From Paludibacteraceae bacterium (GTDB lineage: Bacteria; Bacteroidota; Bacteroidia; Bacteroidales; Paludibacteraceae), in assembly GCA_024399965.1 (NCBI GenBank), contig JAKSNJ010000003.1, positions 47,969 through 111,968 of the forward strand: 64,000 nt of DNA. The letters are read 5' to 3'. This document shows positions 9,849 through 17,311 of this stretch, in pieces. A model generated the notes under the pieces. That model was given only the letters and a program-made list of their open reading frames with translations. It did no database searches and was not told the DNA's origin. The first letter of the stretch is position 1; every line of letters begins with the position of its first letter. The translations under genes and the position numbers were made by a program.

Positions 9849-9970
9849 TTATCTATTATCTATTGTCTATTATCTATTACCTATTCTCTACCACCTACTA
9901 CCTACCACCTACTACCTACCACCTACTACCTACTACCTACTACCTACCACCTACTACCTACCACCTACTA
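9849..9970. repeat. Heptanucleotide tandem array (TTATCTA changing to CCTACYA)
   Basis: About 17 consecutive 7-bp units. The first are TTATCTA-like; the unit then drifts to CCTACTA/CCTACCA, with 11 unbroken CCTACYA copies at 9894-9970. It fills the space directly upstream of clpB. The same unit in inverse orientation is at 51926-51974. There are no spacers, so it is not a CRISPR array. Confidence 0.9.
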
Positions 9971-10068
9971 TCTCCACTCTCAAATCCTGTACCAAACCGC
10001 CAATACTGCCAAAATGGCAGACATCTGTCACGCTTCACTCTTCCCTCATTGTAGATGTTATTCCTATG

Positions 10069-10101
10069 CTATTACCGTACTATTGCTGTACTATTGCCGT
10101 G
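10069..10101. repeat. 11-bp tandem repeat
   Basis: Three units: ctattaccgta, ctattgctgta and ctattgccgtg, followed by a partial fourth (ctat). They lie in the gene-free stretch 9827-10309, which otherwise holds a heptamer array, a small CTGCC/GGCAG hairpin at 10006-10020, and the promoter of the next gene. Confidence 0.75.
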
Positions 10102-10205
10102 CTATAAATAAAGTATGGAAATAAGGTAGCAGTAGTGCCCCAACCGAATTCTGACCGTGCATCCGCTACTTGAATAGCGACTATTTGAAACAAAAAAAAT
10201 CATTT

Positions 10206-10226
10206 TCAATTCTCAATTTTCAATTT
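10206..10226. repeat. Short heptamer array (TCAATTY)
   Basis: Three units tcaattc, tcaattt, tcaattt. Read on the other strand the unit is RAATTGA, the same family as the longer array at 28526-28588. It sits just upstream of the promoter of the accessory island. Confidence 0.65.
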
Positions 10227-10239
10227 TCCATTCAAAAAG

Positions 10240-10271
10240 TTTGCGTATTCCAAAATTTCTTTGTACCTTTG
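10240..10271 (+). promoter_or_regulatory. Promoter of the accessory island (PrsW1 operon)
   Basis: TTTG at 10240-10243, a 20-nt spacer, then TACCTTTG at 10264-10271. It lies 38 bp upstream of the ATG chosen for the zinc-ribbon PrsW protein. No equally good promoter was found further into the island, so this one may serve at least the first five genes. Confidence 0.85.
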
Positions 10272-10309
10272 CACGCGAAAAGGACAATAATTATTTAGAA
10301 TTACGCATT

Positions 10310-11368
10310 ATGAAATCATGTCCCAAATGCCAACATCAAAACGAAGATGAAGCACTTTTTTGCAGCCAATGTGGAACTTCATTAACTTCAAAACGCACAA
10401 AGAAATCCCTATTGGAACGTGTCAACACTTACGTCGGCAATGACAAACCGGCCAAACTCAATTGGAAAGTGTTATTTACAGATGTTTTCAAAAAGCACAC
10501 ACTAGACGAAGCGGAGGAAATTTTCATTGCTGGAACCAAGTCCACCACGCCTATTCTCAAAAACGTTACCGCCACATGGCCACATCCTTGGCTATATAGT
10601 CGTGTTTTAACGGCATGTATTCTATCATTTGCCATATTATTGTGTTCCGCAATGTTATTCGACAACACCGTTGTCATACCGGGAATTATTATGTTGGGGT
10701 CATTTGCCATACCGGTAGCCACATTAGTTTTATTTATGGAAATGAACATATTCAGGGATGTCAGTTTCTATGAAATTGCGAAATTCTTTCTCATTGGTGG
10801 TTGTGCCTCCATACTATTGACACTCATTTTAGACTCCTATTTCTTTTCTGGTTATTTAACCACTATGAGTGCCATTGTAATTGGCATCATAGAAGAAACC
10901 GCCAAATTATTGATGATTTTCTTCTTCATACGCAAAACGCCTTATCGTTCCATTCTTGCCGGATTGTTAATAGGAGCTGCCATCGGTTCCGGATTTGCTG
11001 CCTTTGAATCAGCCGGCTATGCATTTGATATGTTGCTCGATAGCGACAATAATGGTATGCTCCTCGTAATTGGTTTACGGGCGTTGGTGGCCCCCGGTGG
11101 CCATATCGCATGGGGTGCCATCACCGGTGCAGCATTGATGATAGCCGCCAATCATGGAGATATAACACCCAAATTGATGTTCAAACCTGAATTTACTCGT
11201 TTATTTATCATACCTGTTGTGTTGCATGCGCTTTGGGATATGCCATGGTGCAGCTATGTGGGTTACGCACTATTACTCATTGGGGTATGGGTGCTCATTA
11301 TGCTCTTTTTCAACGTAGGTTTGAATGAAGCAGAAAAAATGGTCAAAGAGTCTAGTGAAGAAAATTAA
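10310..11368 (+). CDS. Zinc-ribbon PrsW-family intramembrane protease (PrsW1)
   Basis: 352 residues from the ATG at 10310. An upstream in-frame ATG at 10241 was rejected because it lies inside the promoter. C4xxC7 and C18xxC21 form a small zinc ribbon. After a linker come several membrane helices from about residue 98 on. PrsW/CPBP-type motifs are visible: IIEETAKLL (E195, E196, K199), GFAAFESAGY (E233), APGGHIAWG (H265) and VLHALWD (H306, D310). In PrsW of Bacillus such residues form a metalloprotease site that cuts an anti-sigma factor in the membrane. Here the substrate is unknown; candidates are the TM-anchored WG, TIR or STAND proteins of the same island. It is the first gene of the island, 11 bp before the WG-repeat gene. 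Confidence 0.82.
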   Translation: MKSCPKCQHQNEDEALFCSQCGTSLTSKRTKKSLLERVNTYVGNDKPAKLNWKVLFTDVFKKHTLDEAEEIFIAGTKSTTPILKNVTATWPHPWLYSRVLTACILSFAILLCSAMLFDNTVVIPGIIMLGSFAIPVATLVLFMEMNIFRDVSFYEIAKFFLIGGCASILLTLILDSYFFSGYLTTMSAIVIGIIEETAKLLMIFFFIRKTPYRSILAGLLIGAAIGSGFAAFESAGYAFDMLLDSDNNGMLLVIGLRALVAPGGHIAWGAITGAALMIAANHGDITPKLMFKPEFTRLFIIPVVLHALWDMPWCSYVGYALLLIGVWVLIMLFFNVGLNEAEKMVKESSEEN

Positions 11369-11379
11369 ATAATAAGCGT

Positions 11380-12297
11380 ATGAAAAACATTTTTTGGAAG
11401 ATAGTTACAATTCTGTTTTGGATTTTTGTGACAGCAACGCTTGTATGGAAAGTCATTACATTTTTTGACGAAGACTTTTTCACAGATATCTGCAACAACC
11501 ACGACGAATCCACCGACTACTCATGGGTTGAGTATAGGGCTGTTTGGCACAATGATTCTATATCTGTTTATCATTCTAAAGATGGACATTATTATTATGT
11601 TCTTGATGATTTTGGTTTCTGTGTTTTGGATAGTATTGACGAAATACAACCGGATTTCAAGGCAACGGGCTCATCACCGATATGGTTTAGAAAAGGTAAT
11701 CTTCGCGGCTACATATCGTCCAGCACCGGTCATGCAATTATCCCTGCTCAATATGATAAAGCATGGTTCTTTAGAGAAGGAAAAGCAGCTGTGCTGAAAG
11801 AGCAGCAATTGATGTTTATCAACGAACAAGGTGAGGTGATTTTGGACGATGATTGGGAAGATGCCGGTTGGGTGGACTTTGTGTTTAAGAACAATCATTG
11901 TGTAGTTTGCAAGAACGACAAATTGGGGTTGATAGACGGTGATGGTAACTATATTGTGCAACCGGAATGTATTGACATTATCACAAGGGACAATGGCTAT
12001 TACATTATGAAAGAAAACTTTGAGGTGTCTCGTTATGACTGGGATGGGCATTTGGAGCAATCTATGTGTTTTTATAGCATTGAACCTATTGAAGATGAAA
12101 ATGGCTATACTATGAGTTGTTTTGCTTATCGCACAGAACCCAATCACGTAGGATTGATGGATGCCGATGGCAATATACTCTGTCCGCCTTGCTATCGCAG
12201 GATACAAGGTGTTACCGACCGTCTCTATCTTGGCTATCGTGATGACTATGACTACGACCGGATGCAACTGGGTGAACTGATTCAAGCAGGATATTAG
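11380..12297 (+). CDS. Membrane-anchored WG-repeat protein
   Basis: 305 residues. One N-terminal membrane segment (residues 5-24, FWKIVTILFWIFVTATLVWK) is followed by an aromatic, Gly/Asp-rich ectodomain. Units of the WG-repeat type recur: RGYISSSTGHAIIPAQYDKA, LMFINEQGEVILDDDWEDAG, LGLIDGDGNYIVQPECIDI and VGLMDADGNILCPPCYRRI. WG repeats are common in Bacteroidota envelope proteins and probably form a beta scaffold for binding; no enzymatic role is known. It lies 11 bp after PrsW1 and 18 bp before the RyR gene, so probably in the same transcript. The single anchor makes it a possible PrsW substrate (inference). Confidence 0.75.
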   Translation: MKNIFWKIVTILFWIFVTATLVWKVITFFDEDFFTDICNNHDESTDYSWVEYRAVWHNDSISVYHSKDGHYYYVLDDFGFCVLDSIDEIQPDFKATGSSPIWFRKGNLRGYISSSTGHAIIPAQYDKAWFFREGKAAVLKEQQLMFINEQGEVILDDDWEDAGWVDFVFKNNHCVVCKNDKLGLIDGDGNYIVQPECIDIITRDNGYYIMKENFEVSRYDWDGHLEQSMCFYSIEPIEDENGYTMSCFAYRTEPNHVGLMDADGNILCPPCYRRIQGVTDRLYLGYRDDYDYDRMQLGELIQAGY

Positions 12298-12315
12298 TAA
12301 AATGTAACTTATTGT

Positions 12316-12618
12316 ATGAAGAGAAAAATATATACCCCTTCTCCGGTAGATACTAGCAGTGTAGCTCTGCCGTTAGAATTGCAACCTTTGGTAGAAACCA
12401 TAGCTGCCAATGTGCATAGTGTGTGGGCGCAAGGACGAATTAGCGAGGGGTGGACCTATGGACCAACTCGTGATGATGCTGCTAAGCAGACTCCTTGCCT
12501 TATGCCGTATGACCAACTGCCTGAAACAGAAAAAGCCTATGACCGCCAAACAGCAATGGAAACATTGAAACTGATTGTGAAACTAGGTTGGAAAATAGAA
12601 AAACAGAAACTATATTGA
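12316..12618 (+). CDS. Single-domain RyR protein
   Basis: 100 residues that are almost entirely one RyR domain (the repeat of eukaryotic ryanodine receptors, also found in bacteria). Diagnostic pieces are VWAQGRISEGWTYGPTRDD, KQTPCLMPYDQLPETEKAYD and RQTAMETLKLIVKLGW. There is no signal peptide or membrane segment, so it is probably cytoplasmic. The ligand of bacterial RyR domains is not established. The gene is 4 bp from the RCK/RyR gene, which carries a second, more divergent copy of the domain at its C-terminus, and 1.9 kb from a TIR gene. A nucleotide-sensor role is inference from this context. Confidence 0.85.
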   Translation: MKRKIYTPSPVDTSSVALPLELQPLVETIAANVHSVWAQGRISEGWTYGPTRDDAAKQTPCLMPYDQLPETEKAYDRQTAMETLKLIVKLGWKIEKQKLY

Positions 12619-12622
12619 TGTT

Positions 12623-14542
12623 ATGGTAAAACAATTATTATGTAGATTTCGTCACTATTTAAGTAGGTGTTTTGAATGGGTCATTATGTGGCTCAAACAA
12701 CATCCATGGTGGACATTAATTATTATCGTTGTTTGTGTCGTCAGTTCTTGGATAATAGGTTATCGTTCGGCAGATGATAAATTAGAGTTCGCTTTTAGTT
12801 ATTTTGGCGTTAATGGGTATAATAAGTGTCATGATACGGATGGTTGTTTTCTCCTTTGTTCCTTTATTGGATGTTGTATTGTGTCGGGGATATTGGTGTG
12901 GATGATTACTTATGTAGTGCAATCTATTTATGAGCAACGACGCATTAACCAACAGATAGAACTAAATCGTGAGGAAAATGGATTAGTTACTTATAACGAT
13001 TTACAAAATCATGTTTGTATTTTGGGATATGGTATATTCACTATTCCTTTTATTCATCAGGTACTACGAAGTACAAATTCTATAATAGTTCTATTGACGA
13101 GTATTCCAATCGTACATGTTCGGGAAGAGGTTTTTGCAGCGTTAGATGCACAAGATAGATTACGAATCCGTTTCCTGTTTGGAAGCATTACTTCTGCTGA
13201 GCAAATAGAGCGTCTTAATCTTTCTGTATGCAAAGAAGTGTATATATTGGGTGAAAAGAAATTGGGTCGTGATATTGAGAATTTGCAATGTGCAAAACTT
13301 ATAACTCAAAGTGTAGGAACATCTCGTCAAGATAATGATGGCCATATTAATGTTCTTCCAATGCATGTCGCTATAGATACACCGGCAGGATATGCCACTA
13401 TTAAACGATTGAATTTACCAAATGACTACAATCATTGTGGGGATAAAATTGTTACTGATCTCCGTCCATTTAATTTTTATGAGAATTGGGCACGTATGTT
13501 ATGGGGGTATTATGTAGCTCGTGATGAAAACAACAATGCTTTGTATGATCGTTTAGATTTCATGCCCCTACTCCCTGACTCTAAACAATATGTTCATTTA
13601 GTGATTGCAGGTTTTGATGCGATGGGAACTGCATTATTATTAGAAGCATTGCGTATATGTCACTTCCCAAATTATAATGAAACAACACATCAATATAAAA
13701 CACGCATTACCGTTATTGACAAGCAAATGGATACATTGTTGCCTGTTTTTCAATCGCGCTATCCTTACTTGAATCAAATTACGGATGTGGATATTGAGTT
13801 TAGACATGCTAGTTTAGAAAATGCAGATATACGACAAGATTTAGCACTGTGGGCACAAGATGCCAATCAATTACTGACCATTGCCATTTCCTTCTATGAC
13901 GAGGATGAAAGCTTTGCGGCAGCTTTGAATTTGCCGGATGAATGTTTCTATACCTATCAATCTCATAAGGATGGTCAAGGATATATAGAGCCGAAAGACA
14001 CCGTGCGTATATTAGTACGCCAAAAAACGAATTCAGTTATCTCTGATATGTTGAAGTTGGAAACGAATAATAAGTATCGTCACCTACACACATTTGGAAC
14101 AATGGATATTTGTATGCAGAGTGCATTATTTGATGATACAGCAGCGCAATTGGTGAATGGTAAATATTTGCATCTCAATAATATGTATGATTGTACACAA
14201 TCATGGCTTAAGTTAAATGAAGATATGCGTTTCTCTAACAGATACCAAATAGAGATGTATACCATATACAAGGATTATGACGAAGCGGGCATTTCACGTG
14301 AATTATTGTATCAAATGGAGCACCTTCGTTGGTGTGCTGACCGAAGTATTATTGGTTATCGAGATGCGCATCAATGGAATATAAAAGACACATCCTCTTA
14401 TAAACAACATTGTCTTATCATTCCATATAAAGATCTCCCTTCGGCGGAAAAGAAAAAAGATGTAGAGGTAATAGAGAATAGGAAAATGATTGAAAGCAAA
14501 AGAAAATCATCTTTATGCGAAACAGAAGGGCAACATCAATAA
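12623..14542 (+). CDS. Two-TM protein with tandem RCK/TrkA-N domains and C-terminal RyR-like domain
   Basis: 639 residues. TM1 is about 28-46 and TM2 about 76-99, with a short loop between. Then come two Rossmann-like domains: HVCILGYGIFTIPFIHQVL at about 130-148, and YVHLVIAGFDAMGTALLLEA at about 320-345 with RITVIDKQMD. These resemble TrkA-N/RCK regulatory domains that bind NAD(H) or related ligands and gate ion transport. The C-terminus (EHLRWCADRSIIGYRDA, then HCLIIPYKDLPSAEKKKD) keeps the RyR pattern R..GW, P...L...EK..D in divergent form. No classical K+ selectivity filter (TxGYG) is visible, so channel function is unproven. It fits a membrane effector whose opening is controlled by nucleotides. 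Codons are clearly AT-richer than in clpB. Confidence 0.72.
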   Translation: MVKQLLCRFRHYLSRCFEWVIMWLKQHPWWTLIIIVVCVVSSWIIGYRSADDKLEFAFSYFGVNGYNKCHDTDGCFLLCSFIGCCIVSGILVWMITYVVQSIYEQRRINQQIELNREENGLVTYNDLQNHVCILGYGIFTIPFIHQVLRSTNSIIVLLTSIPIVHVREEVFAALDAQDRLRIRFLFGSITSAEQIERLNLSVCKEVYILGEKKLGRDIENLQCAKLITQSVGTSRQDNDGHINVLPMHVAIDTPAGYATIKRLNLPNDYNHCGDKIVTDLRPFNFYENWARMLWGYYVARDENNNALYDRLDFMPLLPDSKQYVHLVIAGFDAMGTALLLEALRICHFPNYNETTHQYKTRITVIDKQMDTLLPVFQSRYPYLNQITDVDIEFRHASLENADIRQDLALWAQDANQLLTIAISFYDEDESFAAALNLPDECFYTYQSHKDGQGYIEPKDTVRILVRQKTNSVISDMLKLETNNKYRHLHTFGTMDICMQSALFDDTAAQLVNGKYLHLNNMYDCTQSWLKLNEDMRFSNRYQIEMYTIYKDYDEAGISRELLYQMEHLRWCADRSIIGYRDAHQWNIKDTSSYKQHCLIIPYKDLPSAEKKKDVEVIENRKMIESKRKSSLCETEGQHQ

Positions 14543-14551
14543 AAGTATAAC

Positions 14552-15787
14552 ATGACCAAATACTCAGTATTCATATCTTATCGTCGAACAGGTTTTGACA
14601 CGGCAAATCTGATAGCGGAAAAACTCCGCTTTATGGGCTATTCCGTATTCTTTGACGTGGAGTCACTGCGCGGAGGTAAGTTCAATGAGCAACTATTTCA
14701 AGTGATAGATAGTTGTACCGACATGGTATTGGTGCTACCTAAAGATGCTTTAAATCGCTGCGCAGACAAAGATGACTGGGTGCGTAAAGAAGTGATGTAC
14801 GCTATGCTGAAGCAGAAAAACATCGTGCCCGTCATGCTCAACGATTTTGATTGGCCCAACCCTATGCCAAGCGGTATGGAAGACCTAAAAGACTACCAAG
14901 CCGTTCCTGCAAGCGACCGCAATACGTTTGATTTGGCAATGCAACGTTTGGCAAGTTATCTCAAAGCCCCTCATCGTCGCCGTATCATGCTGACACGTGT
15001 TATGGGCATAGTAGCTGTGGTGTTGGCGTTGTTGGGTATATTGTTTGGTGTGTTGCGGCTATCCTCTCTGCCCGCTTGCAAAAAAGCCGCCAATGAGATG
15101 TGCTATAACGTCGGACTTGTCTATCAAATATATGAAAAGTCAGAACAGATGCAAACGGAGTGGCAACAATATCAACAATCTATAACCATTGCTCAAACCA
15201 CGCAACGCAAGCAGGGCTTGAAAGAAGATATGGCAGAACAGATTCGTCATTGGCAAACTGATATAGCACAATTACGAGCAGAGATTAGACCCGAAACTGA
15301 CTATACCGCATTAGAAGCTATGTTGCTGGCATCGCGGGGACTGTTGACTATCGAATTGGCATGCGAACAACCCTATATTGAGAGTTTGTGTGATGATATT
15401 GACACTGCGTGTGTACATATGAGGCGAACGATAAGTGGGGAGTATTACAATTCGTATAGCGAGCGGATGATTCAACTGGATTTTGCCATGTTGCTACATA
15501 GTCTGAATGCCTATTATTATGCCTATTTGTCAGAGTTGAGCCACCTACCATCATCTACTCGAGAAATGCATCAGGTACTGAGCAGCACATGGCGTTTGTT
15601 CCCTACAGAATCAGACAATCAACCTGCGCACTATTATGATGACAAGATGCAGAGAGAATTTGATAAACTAGATCAGATGATTAAAGAGTATGAAGTCTTT
15701 TTGGTGCAACAAGAGAGTGATTTAGGCGAAATGGAACAGCAACTAGACAACATACAGGTGCAGTTAGATTCAATGGTGGTGAAATAA
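14552..15787 (+). CDS. TIR domain protein with membrane anchor and coiled coil
   Basis: 411 residues. TIR domain at 3-137: YSVFISYRRTG (box 1), YSVFFDVESLRGG, MVLVLPKDAL, then WVRKE with E80 at the place of the catalytic Glu of TIR NADases, and NIVPVML. A membrane segment follows at about 146-170 (VMGIVAVVLALLGILFGVLR). The rest is helical, Gln/Glu-rich and likely coiled coil, ending in EMEQQLDNIQVQLDSM. Bacterial TIR domains of this type cleave NAD+ and often make cyclic ADP-ribose isomers; retention of E80 suggests an active enzyme. The TIR faces the cytoplasm if the basic HRRR before the TM is inside. It lies 9 bp after the RCK/RyR gene, as the last gene of the first packed block. Confidence 0.85.
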   Translation: MTKYSVFISYRRTGFDTANLIAEKLRFMGYSVFFDVESLRGGKFNEQLFQVIDSCTDMVLVLPKDALNRCADKDDWVRKEVMYAMLKQKNIVPVMLNDFDWPNPMPSGMEDLKDYQAVPASDRNTFDLAMQRLASYLKAPHRRRIMLTRVMGIVAVVLALLGILFGVLRLSSLPACKKAANEMCYNVGLVYQIYEKSEQMQTEWQQYQQSITIAQTTQRKQGLKEDMAEQIRHWQTDIAQLRAEIRPETDYTALEAMLLASRGLLTIELACEQPYIESLCDDIDTACVHMRRTISGEYYNSYSERMIQLDFAMLLHSLNAYYYAYLSELSHLPSSTREMHQVLSSTWRLFPTESDNQPAHYYDDKMQREFDKLDQMIKEYEVFLVQQESDLGEMEQQLDNIQVQLDSMVVK

Positions 15788-15906
15788 AGGGAGATAAAAA
15801 AAATGTAGTATATATGACATACTTTAATGTGTCTATAACTGGTTCGAAATTTCTTGTGACATACTGTCAACAACTGATTTGATATAAAAACTTAAACACA
15901 ATATAT

Positions 15907-17307
15907 ATGTATTCTGAAAATAACAATCCTTTTGTAGGCTTAAATCCCCTTACAGGGTCGACTCCTATTCCCGTACATGATTCTGAGGAACCGATGTGGG
16001 AAGCTTTGATAGGTAAAATAATCGATGGTAAAGTGATTCCAATAATCGGTCCGAACTTTCTTACTGATAATGCCAACATTCACCTTCAATTGATAGAAGC
16101 TATGGCTGATTGGTTTAAGGTTAAGTCTTCACCAACAACATTCTCAGAGTTGGTTTATGACAAAGACTACCTTGAGGCAAATAAAAATAATAGGGATAGT
16201 GTTTACACATGGATTAACAAATTGTTTGATCCTAATGCGCCTCAACAGAAACCATCAGAACTCCTACAAAAACTGTTGGAAAGTAAGTTATTTCCATTTG
16301 TTATCACTACGTCTTTCATTCCAATTGTTGAACAAACAATGGAAAAAATATGGGGTACGGATCTTAAAGTTATGAACTTTAGTAATAATCCTGCTGAAAA
16401 TGATGATATTAATAATGCAAGTGATTTAACCAAACCTACAGTGTATTATATGTTTGGTAGAGTTGGAGATAGTAGACCACATCGATTTGTTGTTACGGAT
16501 CAAGATATGCTTGACTTTTGTTCTTCATGGTTATCTGGAGATGAGACAAGAAGACCAGTTAAACTAATACGAGAACTTAAAGACAAATTCCTTCTTATGT
16601 TAGGAATTGACTATAGTGATTGGCTGTTCCGCTTTATATGGTATTCTATAAGAAAAGAAAGTGTGTTGAAGAGTGAAAGTAATGATATGATTTCTAATAA
16701 TGTGGAATTAGAAGAGTCACTCATTAAATTTATGAAACGTAACAATACTTATTTAAAGAATAACCCAGAAGAAGTTATTGGGCAAATAAAGGACAGAATG
16801 GAGCATCAATACACTCAAAATCCGTCACTTAAGCAGAAATTGTTGAATCGTATTACCACAAAGTTCTCGTATCCAGAAGAAAAAGCCGATATATTTTTAA
16901 GCTATTCTCGCCGTGATTCTGAACTTACGACCAAACTATATGACGCACTTACCAATCGAGGTTTCAATGTATGGTATGACAGGAATAATCTGACAGATGG
17001 CGGGAAGTTTATGAATGAAATAAAGCAGGCTATCAAAACGGCCAAATTCTTTGTCCCAATATTGACTCATAATATTGATGCTGAAAAAAATGAAGATCAC
17101 GTTTATCGATATGAATGGGATGTGGCTGGTGAAGTTCGAGTTGGTAGAACATATATCATACCAATATCAGAGAAAGACTTTGATTTTTACCATGCAGGTG
17201 TGGACGAAAAAATTCAATCGCATAATGCAATTCAATTTGCCTCTATTGAAGAAGTTGAAATTGTAGCAGAGAAGATAACGTCAAAATGTCAATCAGTAAA
17301 ATTCTAA
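15907..17307 (+). CDS. SIR2-like/TIR fusion protein
   Basis: 466 residues. Residues about 30-250 follow the SIR2_2 pattern: VIPIIGPNFL (43-52), FVITTSFIPIVEQTM (131-145), VYYMFGRVGD (179-188), RFVVTDQDMLDFCSSW and LLMLGIDYSDWLFRF. The usual catalytic spots are altered: the TTNYD Asn is Ser (TTSF) and the H of the IHG motif is F (MFG). Residues 327-460 are a TIR domain: ADIFLSYSRRD, FNVWYDRNNLTDGGKF, FFVPILTHNI, and RYEWDVAG with E403 as likely catalytic Glu. So an intact-looking TIR is tied to a SIR2 fold that is probably inactive as an NADase. A 119-bp gap without a clear promoter precedes it; the STAND gene follows after 4 bp. Its start, NNPFVGL, resembles that of the STAND protein. Confidence 0.8.
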   Translation: MYSENNNPFVGLNPLTGSTPIPVHDSEEPMWEALIGKIIDGKVIPIIGPNFLTDNANIHLQLIEAMADWFKVKSSPTTFSELVYDKDYLEANKNNRDSVYTWINKLFDPNAPQQKPSELLQKLLESKLFPFVITTSFIPIVEQTMEKIWGTDLKVMNFSNNPAENDDINNASDLTKPTVYYMFGRVGDSRPHRFVVTDQDMLDFCSSWLSGDETRRPVKLIRELKDKFLLMLGIDYSDWLFRFIWYSIRKESVLKSESNDMISNNVELEESLIKFMKRNNTYLKNNPEEVIGQIKDRMEHQYTQNPSLKQKLLNRITTKFSYPEEKADIFLSYSRRDSELTTKLYDALTNRGFNVWYDRNNLTDGGKFMNEIKQAIKTAKFFVPILTHNIDAEKNEDHVYRYEWDVAGEVRVGRTYIIPISEKDFDFYHAGVDEKIQSHNAIQFASIEEVEIVAEKITSKCQSVKF

Positions 17308-17311
17308 TCTC

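Noticed and set aside
9849-9970. Possible CRISPR array
   Set aside because: The repeats are 7 bp and directly adjacent; there are no spacers and no cas genes.
14552-17307. Calling the TIR and SIR2 genes a Thoeris system
   Set aside because: Thoeris has a SIR2-SLOG effector and a separate TIR. Here SIR2 is degenerate and fused to TIR, no SLOG domain is seen, and the neighbours differ.
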